Of a stretch of DNA of 64,000 nt, positions 50,998 to 64,000 are shown one piece after another (the first letter of the stretch is position 1; each line of letters opens with the position of its first letter). The stretch spans positions 66,934,093 to 66,998,092 of the forward strand of contig JARCOQ010000006.1 of assembly GCA_029207755.1 (NCBI GenBank), written 5' to 3'. Both the position numbers and the translations under genes were made by a program. The stretch comes from Chamaea fasciata. Taxonomy: Eukaryota > Chordata > Aves > Passeriformes > Sylviidae. Under the pieces are notes generated by a model. That model was not told where the DNA came from, searched no databases, and worked only from the letters and a program-made list of their open reading frames with translations.

Positions 50998-53800
50998 TAA
51001 GACACATGCAGTCATCAGGACAATGTGATAAATCCGTCCCATCACTGAAGGCTGCCCAAACAGCAAAAGAAAATCTCTTTACCCAGAGCCATGGCAGAAA
51101 AAGCCCTGCTATAGATACAGATTTTTTTCTGTCGGTGCTAGGAAATTAAAGATACAGGGCTGAATGCTGGCTGACGCTCTGCAGTTACAAGGGTTTCATA
51201 TGTGGCACCTTTCTGAGAGGAATCCCCCTAAGAATCTAAATAGACTTTAGCCAATAAAACACACAAGGCCAACGTGTTACTCTCTAGTTTCACGTTTAGA
51301 AGTACAAGGCCATTTTATAGAAATGCCTAAAGGTTTTTTCCTCCCACAGCATCAACAGGCTGCTAGCAGGGAACTGCCAGGGCTAGAAATGCCAAATATT
51401 TCTGCATCCTCCTACGAATTTCAGGGAAATGCCTTCCTCACCATATTCCTCTTTTGCAGACTGCAGGCTTGTGCAGCAGCTTCACATCTGGTGTCCCTTC
51501 CCTGTGGCCACAGGCCGCTTGAGGCCAGAAAGGCTTTTCTCTGTGGCCACAGATGGACCTTTTCATGTGGCTGCCCTCAGCAGAGCCAGCTGACAATCAA
51601 GGCTACAGTGGCAGGGTCAAGAACTTCAACTCACTGGGCACACCAGCTCTCCTTTATTCACTTTCCTCCCAGAGACCAGAATTCTTATTTAAGCAGCTAC
51701 ATCTTCAGGCATATCTTTCCCCAGTTATATTTTTGGCCCACCACAGCAATGGAACGTTCAGTACAATTATTAAGAAAGTCCTACATGATAACAGTAGGCT
51801 GATGCACTATGCATTAAACCAACTACTATACCTGCCTCCAAAACCTAGTTTTTCTGCCTAGCTAGATTCAACATGTCTACATTATCTCTTCTTGAAAATA
51901 TTCCTGTTTCTGGTGATGAGGTTTTGCCATAAAGCCCTTCTTGAAGCCGAATAAAAACCTCTATATTAGCCCTTTACCAAACCATGAGGATTCCAATTTG
52001 TGTATAACTATGAACTTTCACCTCCAAAAATATTTCAAATAGCTGAGTAGCACATTTCTTTTGGCCCAGGAATGTGAAAGGTGGCTGAAACTCCATCTAT
52101 AGAATTCTTCATGTTAGCCAACAATTTTTTTTTCCCCCCACTTACCTTTTGAATTTTCTTACTCAGCTGTTGGACTTTGTATTTGACACAGCAAATTTAG
52201 AAAATCAAGCATTAAAGCCTAAATAAAAGATCATTAATAAAACCTTCACTTTTTGAATCATATCATTTCACCATATCTGTAAATACACACATGACCTTGT
52301 GCACTGAAGAAAAATCAAGTAAAAACCCCCAGACTTTCACAGAAATAGCTGCAATAGCTGGAACAGTGTGCTTTTGTGGGATTCTTACAGTCCTCTTCCT
52401 TAATAAAGAATATGGAGTGTTTTATTTGAGCATAAATTCAGAGATTTGACTTTTATTGGTTCCTAAATATCCACTACATCTTCCCTAGATGCAGAACCTA
52501 CATCAAACTATGAAGTTAAGCTCTCTGGCTGCTACAATCAATAACGAGAACTTTTAATAGCCCAGATCCTGACATATTCCTATATTACATCTCTCTCCTC
52601 CAACCCCCTGACTTTGCACCACAGCCAATCTCTCACTGACTTGGTTTTATTGCGGTCAGTCCTAAGCAAGCCTTGATTACTGGGTCAGAAATACCACCAG
52701 CAGCTGACAATTGTAACAAACCAAAGCCTCCCTTCAATCAAGCAAAAACTTCGAGTTCTGATAATCTCAGTAAACCTTTAAAGGGGAAAAAGAAAGAACA
52801 AAGAAATACACTGGCATATCTTAATTTCAGTGTGGCAGGAAGCAGACACACCACAAGAGAATGGTTCCCATGGTATTTCAAGCATAGGAGAAACCAAAGA
52901 ACCTTTTCATGCTCGGGTCCCTGTCTGGTGTCCCCACCGAAGTGACTCAGTTATTCCTTGTATTATAGCACTTGGGTTTTTCAGTTATTATCCTGATCGT
53001 GCCAGGTCTTTGATCCTTTGGAAGTTCACCACCACTGGTCATTTCTACAAGTCTCTGGATACTTAAAATGTATGTTCCCTTCTGAGGAACACAGAGAAAA
53101 GAAAACAAACCAAATGAAACCAAATCAGAATAAATGTTCAAGTGTAACCATAGAAGATTCAGAAATTCTTCACAGAGTTCAAGAGCTCCTAAATACACAA
53201 CTAAAAGATATAATTCTGTCTTTTGAAGACTGAACCTAAGCTCAATTTCTTTTGTGTCCCCCCCTTGTTTTACTTCCTTTGATTTGTGCCTTCAACAGGG
53301 TGTCTATGATGTGGCATTGGAATTTTTTTTTTTAAGTACATTTTTTCTAAAGATCTTGTAGGTTGCAACAGTCTCAGTCTTTCTGGTTTTAACTGAATTA
53401 AGGAGTGCTGTGTACTGAATGTACAAACTGGCCCACTCTCCATGTGGAACAGATTAGAGGATGATCATTCATTGTATGCTCACAATTGAAGCATTTCAAT
53501 AGTTTTATAGACAACTGAGAAAAAAGAAAAAGCATTTTGAGGACAAAATTTGAATGGCTTACAGTTAAATGATTATATTGTATTAAAGGGTAGGAAAACA
53601 GAAACAGAGTAGGCAAAATTTAATACAAGAAACCAAAGAAAGTCATGCATTAACTCTTTGCGAGAAAATTGCAGCAACAAACCTGGGCATCACGGAGAGG
53701 TCTAAAAAAAACAATGCTGAGGGGTTTTGTTTCCTGTTTTTTCGTACCATTCACCCCCCCACAAGATTCCTAAATCTCAGCCTGGTTTCATCCCTCCATA

Positions 53801-53815
53801 AGGTGTGACACACCT
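53801..53815. promoter_or_regulatory. Compact T-box-like palindrome
   Basis: aggtgtgacacacct is a perfect inverted repeat of seven bases around one central base. It contains one full AGGTGTGA half site and a facing near-match. It lies 2.8 kb from the other T-box pair in the same intron. Function is inference. Confidence 0.22.
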
Positions 53816-55350
53816 CATTTTATTTTCTTAAGCATATCACAGAAGAATGGCAGAGCAAAATTTTCCTGTAAAAAAAGTACTTTCTAGGTACAAGCGTAAT
53901 AAATTGGAAAGCTTTCTGAGAAAGTCATCAAGCAGTTGAAAGAAGGAAAATAAGGCAGGCAAAGACTTCAGAATAATTTAAAAAATGGCAACAACTCAAA
54001 TGCCTCTGCTAGCTCATCACGTTAATGGTGACAACAACATAATTACCAACATAATTTCATAATGAACAGCTGGTGATAGGGCAACAGGGACAGCATTACG
54101 CCCCAAAGACATCATGGTGTGCTTGACAGGGATTTGTTTCTCTTACAAGTAATGGCAGAGGAAGTAGAGATGCAGATTTCTGTTAAAAAAAATCTACAGC
54201 TGAAAATACCCACACCTATCTAGAACCATATTGCTTGAAATATCAGCGTCTGTGAGGAATTAAGAGTAATTAATTGCTGCATTTATCAATAGCTGCCTTC
54301 TACAAAGTCCCAGCAGACTTTCTCCAGCATGATTAAAGGCATCTTTGTAGTAATAAAATACTAAGGTATGTGTCTTCCAAAGGGGAAGAATAAGGGACAG
54401 AGGTATAAGGTGATAGGATTGGTACAGTGCAGTTCACAGCAGATCTGGCTGCCACCCTAAGCCCCCATCACTCCTTTACTTTCAGCCACAATGTGACATT
54501 ATCCAAAGGTTATATGGTCACCACAAAGGGAGGAATGAAACCTCCTGCAAGAAATCTCAGTCCCCTAAAAGCACATGCAAACTGAACTCCTTTGGTCTTT
54601 TCTATGACCAAACTATAGTACAGAAAAGCAGAAGCTGTTATTTACCTTTCCGTTATGGTTTATGAATCACTGACACACTCCCCGCTGTGTGCCATTTGCT
54701 GGCATGGCATATTTTTGTCTCTGAAGAAGCTATTGTTTAAAATGATGAATTGCTGGTGTATTTAACACATCTTCTGACAACTATTAATTGTGCATTTTTC
54801 CGAACATGTTTCATACATAGGCATCAATCAAACAACACCCAGCAGCTTTTGCTCTTCTCGAAGCCCAGTTAGTCACAGATACCCTTCAACCAGGCCATGG
54901 CAATTCCCTGACATGAGATGGTATGCAAAATGCTGTACATGTTTGCAATATGCTTCAGGGAGAAAGTTATGAGTACAGTAATTCAGGTTAAAATAACAAC
55001 AGCAAAAAGAAATGAAGGGGGAATATTTGTAACAATGCTAACTGATGGCTGGATTCACATTCTGTTTTCAGTTACCCCAAAACAAATCCCGAGAGACTCC
55101 AGCCAGGTTAATGCCTTTCTTTGCACATTTGTACAGCATGGGCTAAGGTACTCGGCAAACCCTGCTGAGTGAATTAAAATGAGCCTATGATACAAGCAAG
55201 TCAGAAGGGTTAACTGAAACCCCTTTGTGCAGCAATGCAAATCCCTCAAATCTGCCAAAATTAATGAGAAAAGCCAGAAGAAACATTATGGTTCTGTCTC
55301 GACTGCCAGAACCTACAGTCTGCCCTGTAGCTATAGAAAAGAAACTCTGC

Positions 55351-55528
55351 TGTGAGAGTGGGGAGGCCCTGGCACGGACTGCCCAGAGAAGCTGTGGATG
55401 TCCCAGTCCTGGAAGTGTCCAAGGCCAGGTTGGATGCGGCTTGGGGCAACCTGGTCCAGTGGAAGGCGTCCCTGACCATGATCTGCATGGCCCCTTCCAA
55501 CCCAAACCATTTTGTGATTCACTCTATG
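55351..55528 (+). repeat. CR1 LINE 3' end fragment
   Basis: Contains ggactgcccagagaagctgt, tggaagtgtccaaggccagg and ccttccaacccaaaccattt. It is a well-preserved sense-strand CR1 3' end, starting at nearly the same consensus position as the copy at 24766. Open frames across it are not genes. Confidence 0.88.
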
Positions 55529-58500
55529 TCCCGCTCTGTCATCCTGGTGTACAGGGCAACAAAAGCACAGGAATCCTTTCATTTCTCTGGCTTGGTGTCA
55601 GTGTTATGCTTGGATGGCAGAGCAGCTCCAAATGACCTTGTTGTGGTGATGCCTGAGCTACAGAGCCACCTCTCCCCCCCAAATTCATCCTGTGCACAAA
55701 GCCCTCACTGCAAACGGGGTCTGACCCACAGCTGGAGGGAACCAGGCTGAGCAAAAGCCCCTCTAATTTCCCCCACAGCCTGCCGACTTCAGAGAGCAAC
55801 ACAATTGAGGCCTTTGATAAAGATACCCTCTGTCTGCTCTACAGCTTCTCCCATTTCGGCCCTTAGAGAAAAACAAGCAAAAGCAAAATGAAAAAAAAAA
55901 GTCTTACCAAGAATAGCCTTACAAAGGAGAATGAGCCTCCCAATATGACTTTGTAAGCCCAGACCAACAGCAGAGCTTGGAGGGGCAAAACCAAGCAGAG
56001 GTGACCCTGAATGTGCCAGAGGGGCCCAAATGCTCTGACATTCCTTCAGAGTTTGGGGTCTCCAGGTCTCCTGGACATTCCCATACACAGGACACATAAG
56101 CACCTGTTGGCAACTCTGGTGACTCCCCACCTGCTGCCTCAATGCATTTCTTATTTTTCAGACTGATGAACGTGTGCCTAACAACCAGCAGAAATGCAAA
56201 CAGGAATCCCAAAACAACTTTCTACTGACCTAAAGTAGTTTGACACTTATGAAGATATCCTTTTTCCATTTATGTCAGACAAAAGTCTTTTCCTACGTTT
56301 CTAGCAGCCCCTGGTAAAACACCACAGATGTCAGAACAGCATTAAAAAGCAGCTTACAAAGTACACTATCACTAGTTTCTTTGCACAGAAGGTCATTAAA
56401 AATATGCAAGTAGCTTCAAAACCATATTTATTCACTGTGTTTCAGCACAATGAACATTAAACTTTCAGTTCTTGGGCTTATAATATGTTCTTTCTTTATT
56501 AATTTTGTACTTTGCAGGTTTAGAAAGTGTGCTGCAAATCATGACCACCAGAATTTGTGGCTCTTTAATTTAATACACAGCTGCAACATTATAAATACGT
56601 TGCTGAACTAATAAAATCATCACAAAACAACAAAGAACATCAAATTCTGCACTAGTTTTTATACGATGCAGTCATTGACCTCACCAGTACTTTCTAATCA
56701 AGCTTCCTGTACCACGCTCCTATCATTGCAGCTCATCAAATTTTCTAATTTACGTACCAGGACAGCTCCTCTGGTTTTTGGGTACATTCATGTATGCATC
56801 TTCTTAAGACTAACTCAATTAACACCACATATTTGATAATCAGTTTGACAAATAAAAGCATCAAACTACACAGAAACAGAGCAGCACTTTAATATTTTTT
56901 TTATTATTATTATTCTAAACTTGAGCTTATTTCCTGGTATTGAAATCATAATTAACTTACATCAAAAAATCCTGCTGCTGTAAATCCTACTGACTTCAGT
57001 AACTACGCCAGAAAGTGGTCCATTATGTGAGTCATCTGCTACAAAACAGAAAACAGCAACCATGCAACAGAATAGTGCCAACTGAAAAGATTTATGCTGC
57101 TCTCACCACATGCCCCTTAGAGTTGTGTAACTCTGCACAATGGCTGTGATACCATCTTGTTTCTCCCAGATGTGACCAAGGAAAGGTGACTAAACCATTT
57201 CATTTGATGTATTTTTCTTCCTGTGGGCCTAAAAAGCAGCTTATTTGTACAGCTCAGGCACCACAGCAACCAAAGTTGTGTCTCATTTGGCACAGGGCCA
57301 GCTAATGCTTGCCGAGCGCCAAATGCTCCAGTAACCTAGATAACTTATACAGGGCTGACACACAGGAGAAAAAAAAATCAGGTTATTACTGCATTTACTA
57401 CCAGATACGGCCTTAAATTTCATTGTATATATAAGGCTGTGCTTTAGAGCAAGCCATCCTCAGCAGGCACTTTTGGAAAATACACTTGGTACTTAAAGAG
57501 TACCGTTTAAAAAGAGGGAGAAGGAAAAAAAAAAAAAGAAAGAGGGAAATTTAAAAACACGAATTAATGAGTACATCTGTAATTCTGAAATTATGGCATC
57601 TGCTCTTAAGCCTTTGCATCTGCTCATGTACAGCTGCTCAGCACTGTCAACAATAACCTTAAACCCATGACCAGATATCATCTCACAGCTTCAAGCCAAG
57701 CAAAAAAAAACCCCAAAAAACCCCCAAAACATTAAATTCACATAGTAGATATGAACACAGTGATGTGACTAAGCTAAGGACGCAATGGAAAAAAGCTAAT
57801 TTTTAAAAGTATGTGGGGGGGAGGTGTTTATGTTTTCACACAGAAAAAGGTTTCTGTGAAACTGAAGAGCTGCCTTCCAAGAATTAGCAGAAGAAATAAT
57901 CTCCATGGGAGAGGCTCCATTATAAGAATTCATTGTCTAGCCATTGTGTTTTACACACAAAGACTTTAATAAAAATGTTCTGTTAAATGTATTTTACTAA
58001 AAATCTCCTCAAAACAAAATGGTCCGGACAAGCAAAGCACCACATTTCAAAACAAAGAGAGCTGTCAGCATCAACTCTCCCTGATATTTTAGGAAGAAGG
58101 TTTCTGAAGGTGTCACACTAATACTTAGTTCAGAGGAAGCCTTGACCAGTTCCCAGGGGATCTCAGTGGGAGGGATGGACAAGCAAGTAATTTCAGTGGG
58201 AATTCAATATGGGACATACCTCAAAGCTCAAAGATACTGAATATCCTCAAAGCTTACAAAAAGTCTGAGAAAGATGATTTCAAATACACGATTAAAAAAT
58301 GTCGACATTTAATACAGACCAGGTCTTTATTTTCTGCTGCTAGCACTGTGCAGAGCTGCACCCTCTGGGAATGGCTGCTCCCTCTCCCATGTGTCCACTG
58401 AGATCATTCCAGGCCTAGTAAACAAGGTTTTTATCGTTGTTTCTGTCTCAGTTCTGCCAAATACACAAGAACCAAGTGGAAGAGGTCCAAATATTCTCTC

Positions 58501-61277
58501 AGATGTGCAATTTGGTCTATCTGTGCTTTCCTGTCCTACTGAGGCAGCGGTGACATACACGTTTGGGGTGCAACTTCCATGTGCTAATGTATGCCAACAA
58601 GACCACTTGTTGGGTCTCTTCCATTGTTTGTGGCCGCACAGGTATAAATGGGTTGAGTTGCCACGATTATGAGGGTATTAACATAAAAGTACAAATTAAA
58701 TACGATTAATTTATGGAAGAGCCTAGAATTACTTTCCTTAACCGTGCTACTTTGATGCCCCTGCCATTAATACCTGTCTCTCTCTGTACCTAAGTAGGCA
58801 AACTAGGAAAGCATCTGTCCTCTAACCATTGAAAAATTAACTAACCTCCCACAGGCTTTCCTCACTGCCCCTATGCTGTATCTGCAGTCTTCTCAATGCT
58901 TTTATTGCTCTTCTGTGCAATAAAGAAGCCTGAGCAGGCAGGCAGCACCGTGGGCGAGGCGCAGCCAATATATTCTGATGTTTTACAAGCAACCTTCCAA
59001 CCCAGGCTCCTGACAGGGGAGATATGAGCTGTTTAATATGTCCCTTCTGGAGGGCAGCTACGTCCCAGGGTTGTGCTCCATGCCTTGATCACTCCTCACA
59101 GGGAAGGAAGGGAGGAAAGGAGGAAGGATTACCTGCTCATTCCAAAGTCATCAGCAAAAGGTTTTGTGCATGCTTTTTTTTTCTCCTAGAAGAACAGAAA
59201 AGGAGAGAGAAACCACCTAGACAGCCAAGGAAAGGGTTCACAGGCACCTAGGAGACAATGAGGGGATAAAAACCAGCCAACTGTGTACAACAGACCTAAT
59301 TTCCTGCATCCAGGGAGCAGCTAACACTTGCCACAGGGGAAGAGCCACAGATGTCACCTCTCTCTGTGAGAGGGGGGTCTTCCCATCTGAGCATAGGCCA
59401 GTGACGTGCCCCAGATGTAGGATAGTCAAGCACACGCACAGCATGGACCAGGAGTGCCATGCATTTGGCATGGGGAAAAAGCCTTCTGTTCTGCTGCTCA
59501 CAGGCTCACCTTAGCTACAGCCCCTGGATCAAATTCCAGTGCAGGAATCCAGTAAATGTGTGGAACCGAGGGAAAACACTCGGAAAAGAGGAGAAATAAT
59601 GACTACAGTCATGGAACATGACCCACAAACCAATATTGAAAGAGAGGAGATTCAGTCTCGAAAATGAACATGGGGGGAAATTACATTGTAATAGCCTTAA
59701 AGCACAAAAAACAAGGTAATAAACTGTCTAAAAACCAAAGGACTTACACAGTAATAAAACCAACTTAGGTCAGCACCCAGGAGGAAATGCTGCAGCACTG
59801 GGAGGAAGGAAAGTCTAGGAAGAAGCAGAAGTCACTGCCAGGAACACTGAAGGCACATGAGGTCCTGCCTCTGTGCTGGAAAATGTGTGGGTTCCTCCCC
59901 AACCTCCTCCTTCTGTTTAGGAAGCAGTTTAGGTGAACAGTGACTGCCAGTGGCTGGTAAGACCTGGCAGAGACCTGAGTGAGAAAACAGGATAATCAAA
60001 GTGAAGCTTCAGACTGCATCTCGGCACCATCCATGAAGCGCAGGACACTTTCCTGCCAATCCCTTTAAAATGATCCCCAGTGCAAGCCTTTCTTCAGGGA
60101 TAGGAGAGTACCAACACCACCTTGAGCACTATCACCAGTAAATGTCAGGCCTTCAAATACAGAAACCATCTGTATTTGATTTGCTCTTCTTGCTGCTCTG
60201 CACATCACCACCACAATTACAAACAGAAGTATTTGGCTCCCCGCCTTGCCCTTCTATTGCTTTACTATGCTCCACTGCCAATCCTTATGGCAACAGAACT
60301 TGCAAAGTCATGGACTCTTATAAAAATCTTATAATACTAAAACCCTGTACAGAGAGATTTCTCCTACTCTTGGACACTGTGGAGTTTCCAGGTATTGTTT
60401 TTGCTCTCATCTCATTTTATATTTAATATAATAGCCAGAAATATGAGTCAACAATAGTAAGTTGAAGATTTTTCTTTTTTTTTATTTTTTTTTCCCAATC
60501 GTAGGTATTTCCTTTCTGCTTTCCTCAGTGCACTCTGCTCTGATTTTATTTGTATTGCAAACTCCTTGGGGCAGAGGCAGTCTGTACAGCACATTCTAAA
60601 TCTGAGTTTACAGAAGGTAGAACACTGAACTGTGATCCCTGCTAGCAAATACTGATCGTTTCCTCATCATTTGACCAAGTGTTGTCCAGTAGGCCAAGCT
60701 CACTGGAGTAAAATGTGTTCCTACAACCACAGTCTGAAAATAACCTTAATGTATTTATCAAGAGGCAACAGAGTTTGCATTAGTGCCTGTTCCTGCAATC
60801 TTTCTTTGAATCAAAGAAACAACACAGAATCAGCGAGATAGGAAATATATGGATTCAGCTTTTTCCTCTCAAGCCAACATGCCAATTATTACACTTGGTT
60901 TGGAATCTGAAAGTCAAAAGGTGTTCCCCCAGAGTGTGTGCATTAGCAATATGGCAGAAGTTGGAACTCGTGTAAAATTAAACGATCTGCTGTTCCACAA
61001 GGTGGAAATAACCAAGGCAGCTCCACAAACTAACTGGGCCCCTAGGTTTACAGTGGCTGAGCACACAGGGATCAAGTGGGTCTTATGGCTTATGATTATG
61101 GGATCCTGGGAGAAGGAAAGAGATCTGTTACTTTTCAGCAAGTTTCCCAGGAGATCACAAGTTTGGCGTGTTTCTCACAGCATTAGACAGGTCCCAGGAA
61201 CTCACCTGCTCTGAAGCACACGAGCTGCTGCCTGTGAGCTGCCTGCAATGGATTGATTAGTGCAATGACATGGGAGG

Positions 61278-61292
61278 AATAATAATAATAAT
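61278..61292. repeat. AAT trinucleotide repeat, 5 units
   Basis: Five AAT units in intron 1. Confidence 0.85.
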
Positions 61293-63369
61293 AGTTCAGC
61301 AGATTTTAAGCACGTTCAGAGTGGGGGGATAGACCAGGTCAAAAGAAAAGAGAAAAAAAATTTGAAAATTCTCCTTAATTTTACCCCCTGCTGCAAAATG
61401 AAAAAGGCTGCCTTGTGCTGCATACAAATTCTGTGCCATGCAGCTCCAAAGATCATATCTTAATTGTTGGAAAGCTGGACTTCATGGCAAGAGAGATTTT
61501 TCTGGGGGGGGATCTAATCCTTATGCACACAATTACTTAAAAGATTTTAAATAAATTAATAAATAAAATTTTAATAAATAAGAAAAAGTCTACATGTAAG
61601 AGAGACATATAAGAATTCATGTATTCCTCACATTTTTTATTCAAGTTAAGTTTGAATAATGAGGAAGCAGCCATTTAATAAAAAAGGCAACTCTCAAATA
61701 GATTAAAAAAACAGTTTGGAGAGCACTCATACAGATTTTTCACTGTGAAAAACAGTGATTCAGATGGGACCCCAACAAATAGGCATGCTGTTTCTGGGAA
61801 AGGAAAATCACCATTTCTAGTATGATGGCCCAGAGGCTGGGTCCAAGAGCAGTGCTTCTCATCAGGACCCACCAACACTCAGCACTGCCTTTTTTTAGCC
61901 CAAACAGACAGCTTTCTTTTCTGAAAGAGAACTTTTTGCAGCCCTGAGGACCAATCACCCCCATCACCTGAAGGCTTCGAGAAGGAAAGCACTGTAGGTA
62001 AATGCTGCCATCTACACATGGCCAACTGAAGGTGGCTGTGCCAGGCTGGGAAGGGAAAATGCAGGGGAACACTGCTCTCTCTACAAACAGCCATCAGAGG
62101 GTTTAACCATGCTCTTCATCAAGCTCAAACCAGCATTAAAGGCAGAAGGCACATCCTGGACAACTAAAGTCCCACAAGAAAAGCAAAATATTATCTAAAA
62201 CTGTAAGCAAGAAGCACACAGAAAGTCTGGATTAGTGACTACTGTGTCAAAAAAGGTTTGTCATTGAATTATCGCTTTCTTCTCCTGACCCACATGCACA
62301 GATTACATTCTGCAATATCTCAGCTGTCAATTAGACGTTTATATGACACTCACAATATATTTTAAAATAACATTTCATACAGCAGCTGTGTTTACAGAAG
62401 GAAATATTTTTATAGAGCTCTTAATAACAAATGTCTCCCCTTTCTGCAAGGCTGTCCTTCATTCTAATTACCCCTTTCACTCTCTTGATGAAATCTGTCT
62501 CTGGTAGACATATTATCATCTGTAAAGTTCAGAGAACATTAATCATCTATTTTGGCATGCCACCTGTAAAGCACATTAGGATTTCAAGCTTCAGTTACAT
62601 CATGTGACAAAACATTCACAAAAATACAAATCATTACCTAAGACTGAAATTCTTAACCCTCTTTAGGCGACAGAGTACATGATGGAAGATGGAAGATTCT
62701 TCAACTTCTAATCAAAGAAACACACCAAAATACATTTTAAAAAGAGTAATTTTTAAGTTTAAAAAATGATAACCTAGTAAGAGTAATATCTCAGGTGTGG
62801 TTGGGCTGTTTCCTTTGTGGGGTTTGAATCTATTTGCTGTCTTTCTCTAATATATGTATACATACCTGAAGGTATTTTCAAAATACGTGCTTTAAAAGCA
62901 ATATTGACACTATGATCTACACACTGGTCTAATATTCTTATACCAAAAGGCAAAAGATGAAAGCTCTCCCACCTTGGACTTCACAGATTTGATAAGCAAC
63001 TTCACTCTCCCTAAATAAAACCTATGGCTCACTCAGCCTTTACTTAATGACAACAGCTCCTCAAGGTGCATTAGTTATTTATTTAACCCCACTTTGACTT
63101 GGGGTGATGTATCCTCCTCCCGAGTGTTACAGTGGTACATGAATATTTTAACAACCCGTGGTGTGTTTTACACTGAAGAAGATGCTTTGAGAAGGGCAGC
63201 CAGCTAACCAGCTTCTGCCCAGGTTTTCGAAATGATGAATTTCAGTTGTGCCTCCCACAATGCGGTAAAAGTCAACCTCTTGTACCCATGCACAGATGCA
63301 GCAGCTGAAGAAATTCAAATCAAAAGAAATATTTTTGAGAAGCTTTCATTATTAACAAAAATTATGGCC

Positions 63370-63385
63370 AAAAAAAAAAAAAAAA
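63370..63385. repeat. Poly-A run of 16
   Basis: Sixteen consecutive A bases on the plus strand near the right edge of the window. Confidence 0.9.
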
Positions 63386-64000
63386 GATTCAGAAATTAAT
63401 CCAGCGGTCGGGAAAACACTGCCCTTCCTGAGACTGTGAAACACATCCTCTTGACTGAAAAAGGGATGCGCATCAAGAAAGCAGCAGTGGATAAGGAATG
63501 AACCTGAAACCTCAGCTCAGTATTGTTTTTGGCAGCCCTTGTCCTTGCCAGAACAATGCAATGCCCTGGGCTGCATGTGCCTTAACAGACCACCAGAATA
63601 TCCCAGGTAAGTATTTGCTAGAGAAGCACAAGTGACTGGAAGCAAGCCATTCCTTCTTTTACAACCTACTGGAAAAGAGAGGAAAAAACATCTTGTCTTC
63701 ATTTGTTTTAAACCTACCTAGAAGGTTTATAGAACTCACGGTTATTAATAGGGAGAAAGGTAACCCACTACAAAAAAACCTCCTGCAATGGACAGCAATT
63801 CATTTGTAAACACCTTAATTGATTTTCCAGCTTAGAACACATTTGTTCCTATTTTAGTGCACTGCAGCTTGAATTGCAATTTATTAATTTTGCTATACCA
63901 TGGCTTGGCCTAAAATTTGAGTATGGCTGAGTTATTCAGCCCTGCTAGGATTAGTAGTTCTCAAAGCAATGCCAAGGCCTTCTGTCCTGCATTATAAACA

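Larger units (their letters stand above)
42749..64000 (-). other. FAT4: FAT4 intron 1 (3' part, at least 21 kb)
   Basis: No cadherin-like coding sequence occurs to the right of exon 2, so this is taken to be the long intron after the large first exon. It holds CR1 fragments at 49181-49400 and 55351-55528, a TA microsatellite at 48116-48169, a 16-base A run at 63370-63385, two T-box-like inverted sites (50942-50997 and 53801-53815) and several unique stretches that could be regulatory. Splicing of exon 2 in phase 0 fits. I cannot exclude a small unrecognised alternative exon. Confidence 0.8.

Noticed and set aside
55225..55750. Overlapping open frames of about 130 residues
   Set aside because: They run through a CR1 3' end, which is noncoding.
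1..64000. Search for a second gene, RNA gene, CRISPR array, endogenous virus or a new multi-gene system
   Set aside because: Nothing in either strand supported one; everything outside the ten FAT4 exons reads as ordinary avian intron with a few old repeats.

Overview
This window is vertebrate nuclear DNA, most likely avian. It holds ten consecutive internal exons of one gene on the minus strand, and I identify that gene as FAT4, the giant atypical cadherin of the Fat/Dachsous pathway. Three things point to a bird: compact introns, few interspersed repeats, and repeats that I recognise mostly as short 3' ends of CR1 LINEs. The FAT4 call rests on three points. Cadherin repeats run straight into four EGF-like modules and then a laminin-G domain, whereas FAT1-3 place laminin-G before their EGFs. 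Segments such as NSYGFEELSYMEFPS and GGNSQFTINPSTGQII match the human protein as I recall it. The window also contains a single giant exon of 4,350 bp.

Layout, in the direction of transcription from right to left. Positions 64000-42749 lie in a long upstream intron, called intron 1 if the usual FAT4 exon 1 lies outside the window to the right. Exons 2-8 follow at 42617-42748, 39647-39908, 37624-37974, 32658-33580, 31775-31949, 17766-17946 and 14152-14402. The giant exon 9 is at 7440-11789, exon 10 at 2322-2426 and exon 11 at 446-753. All exons have GT-AG borders, and the intron phases join without conflict into one open frame of 7,038 bp (2,346 codons). It encodes about 18 complete cadherin repeats, a degenerate last cadherin-like unit, a 101-residue alpha/beta segment with no cadherin motifs, four EGF-like modules and the first half of laminin-G 1. 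Signal peptide, first cadherin repeats, second laminin-G, transmembrane segment and cytoplasmic tail are all outside the window.

The rest, about 57 kb, is intronic. It contains five CR1 3' ends, one short palindromic MITE-like remnant, a 54-bp TA microsatellite, a few simple repeats and several unique stretches that look like candidate conserved noncoding elements. I found no second gene, RNA gene, CRISPR array or new multi-gene system. The observations most worth following are: the MAD/SEA-like alpha/beta segment between the last cadherin unit and EGF1; the three linkers lacking calcium-binding motifs; the CpG-rich block confined to the 3' end of exon 9; and an exact inverted pair of T-box half sites in intron 1.
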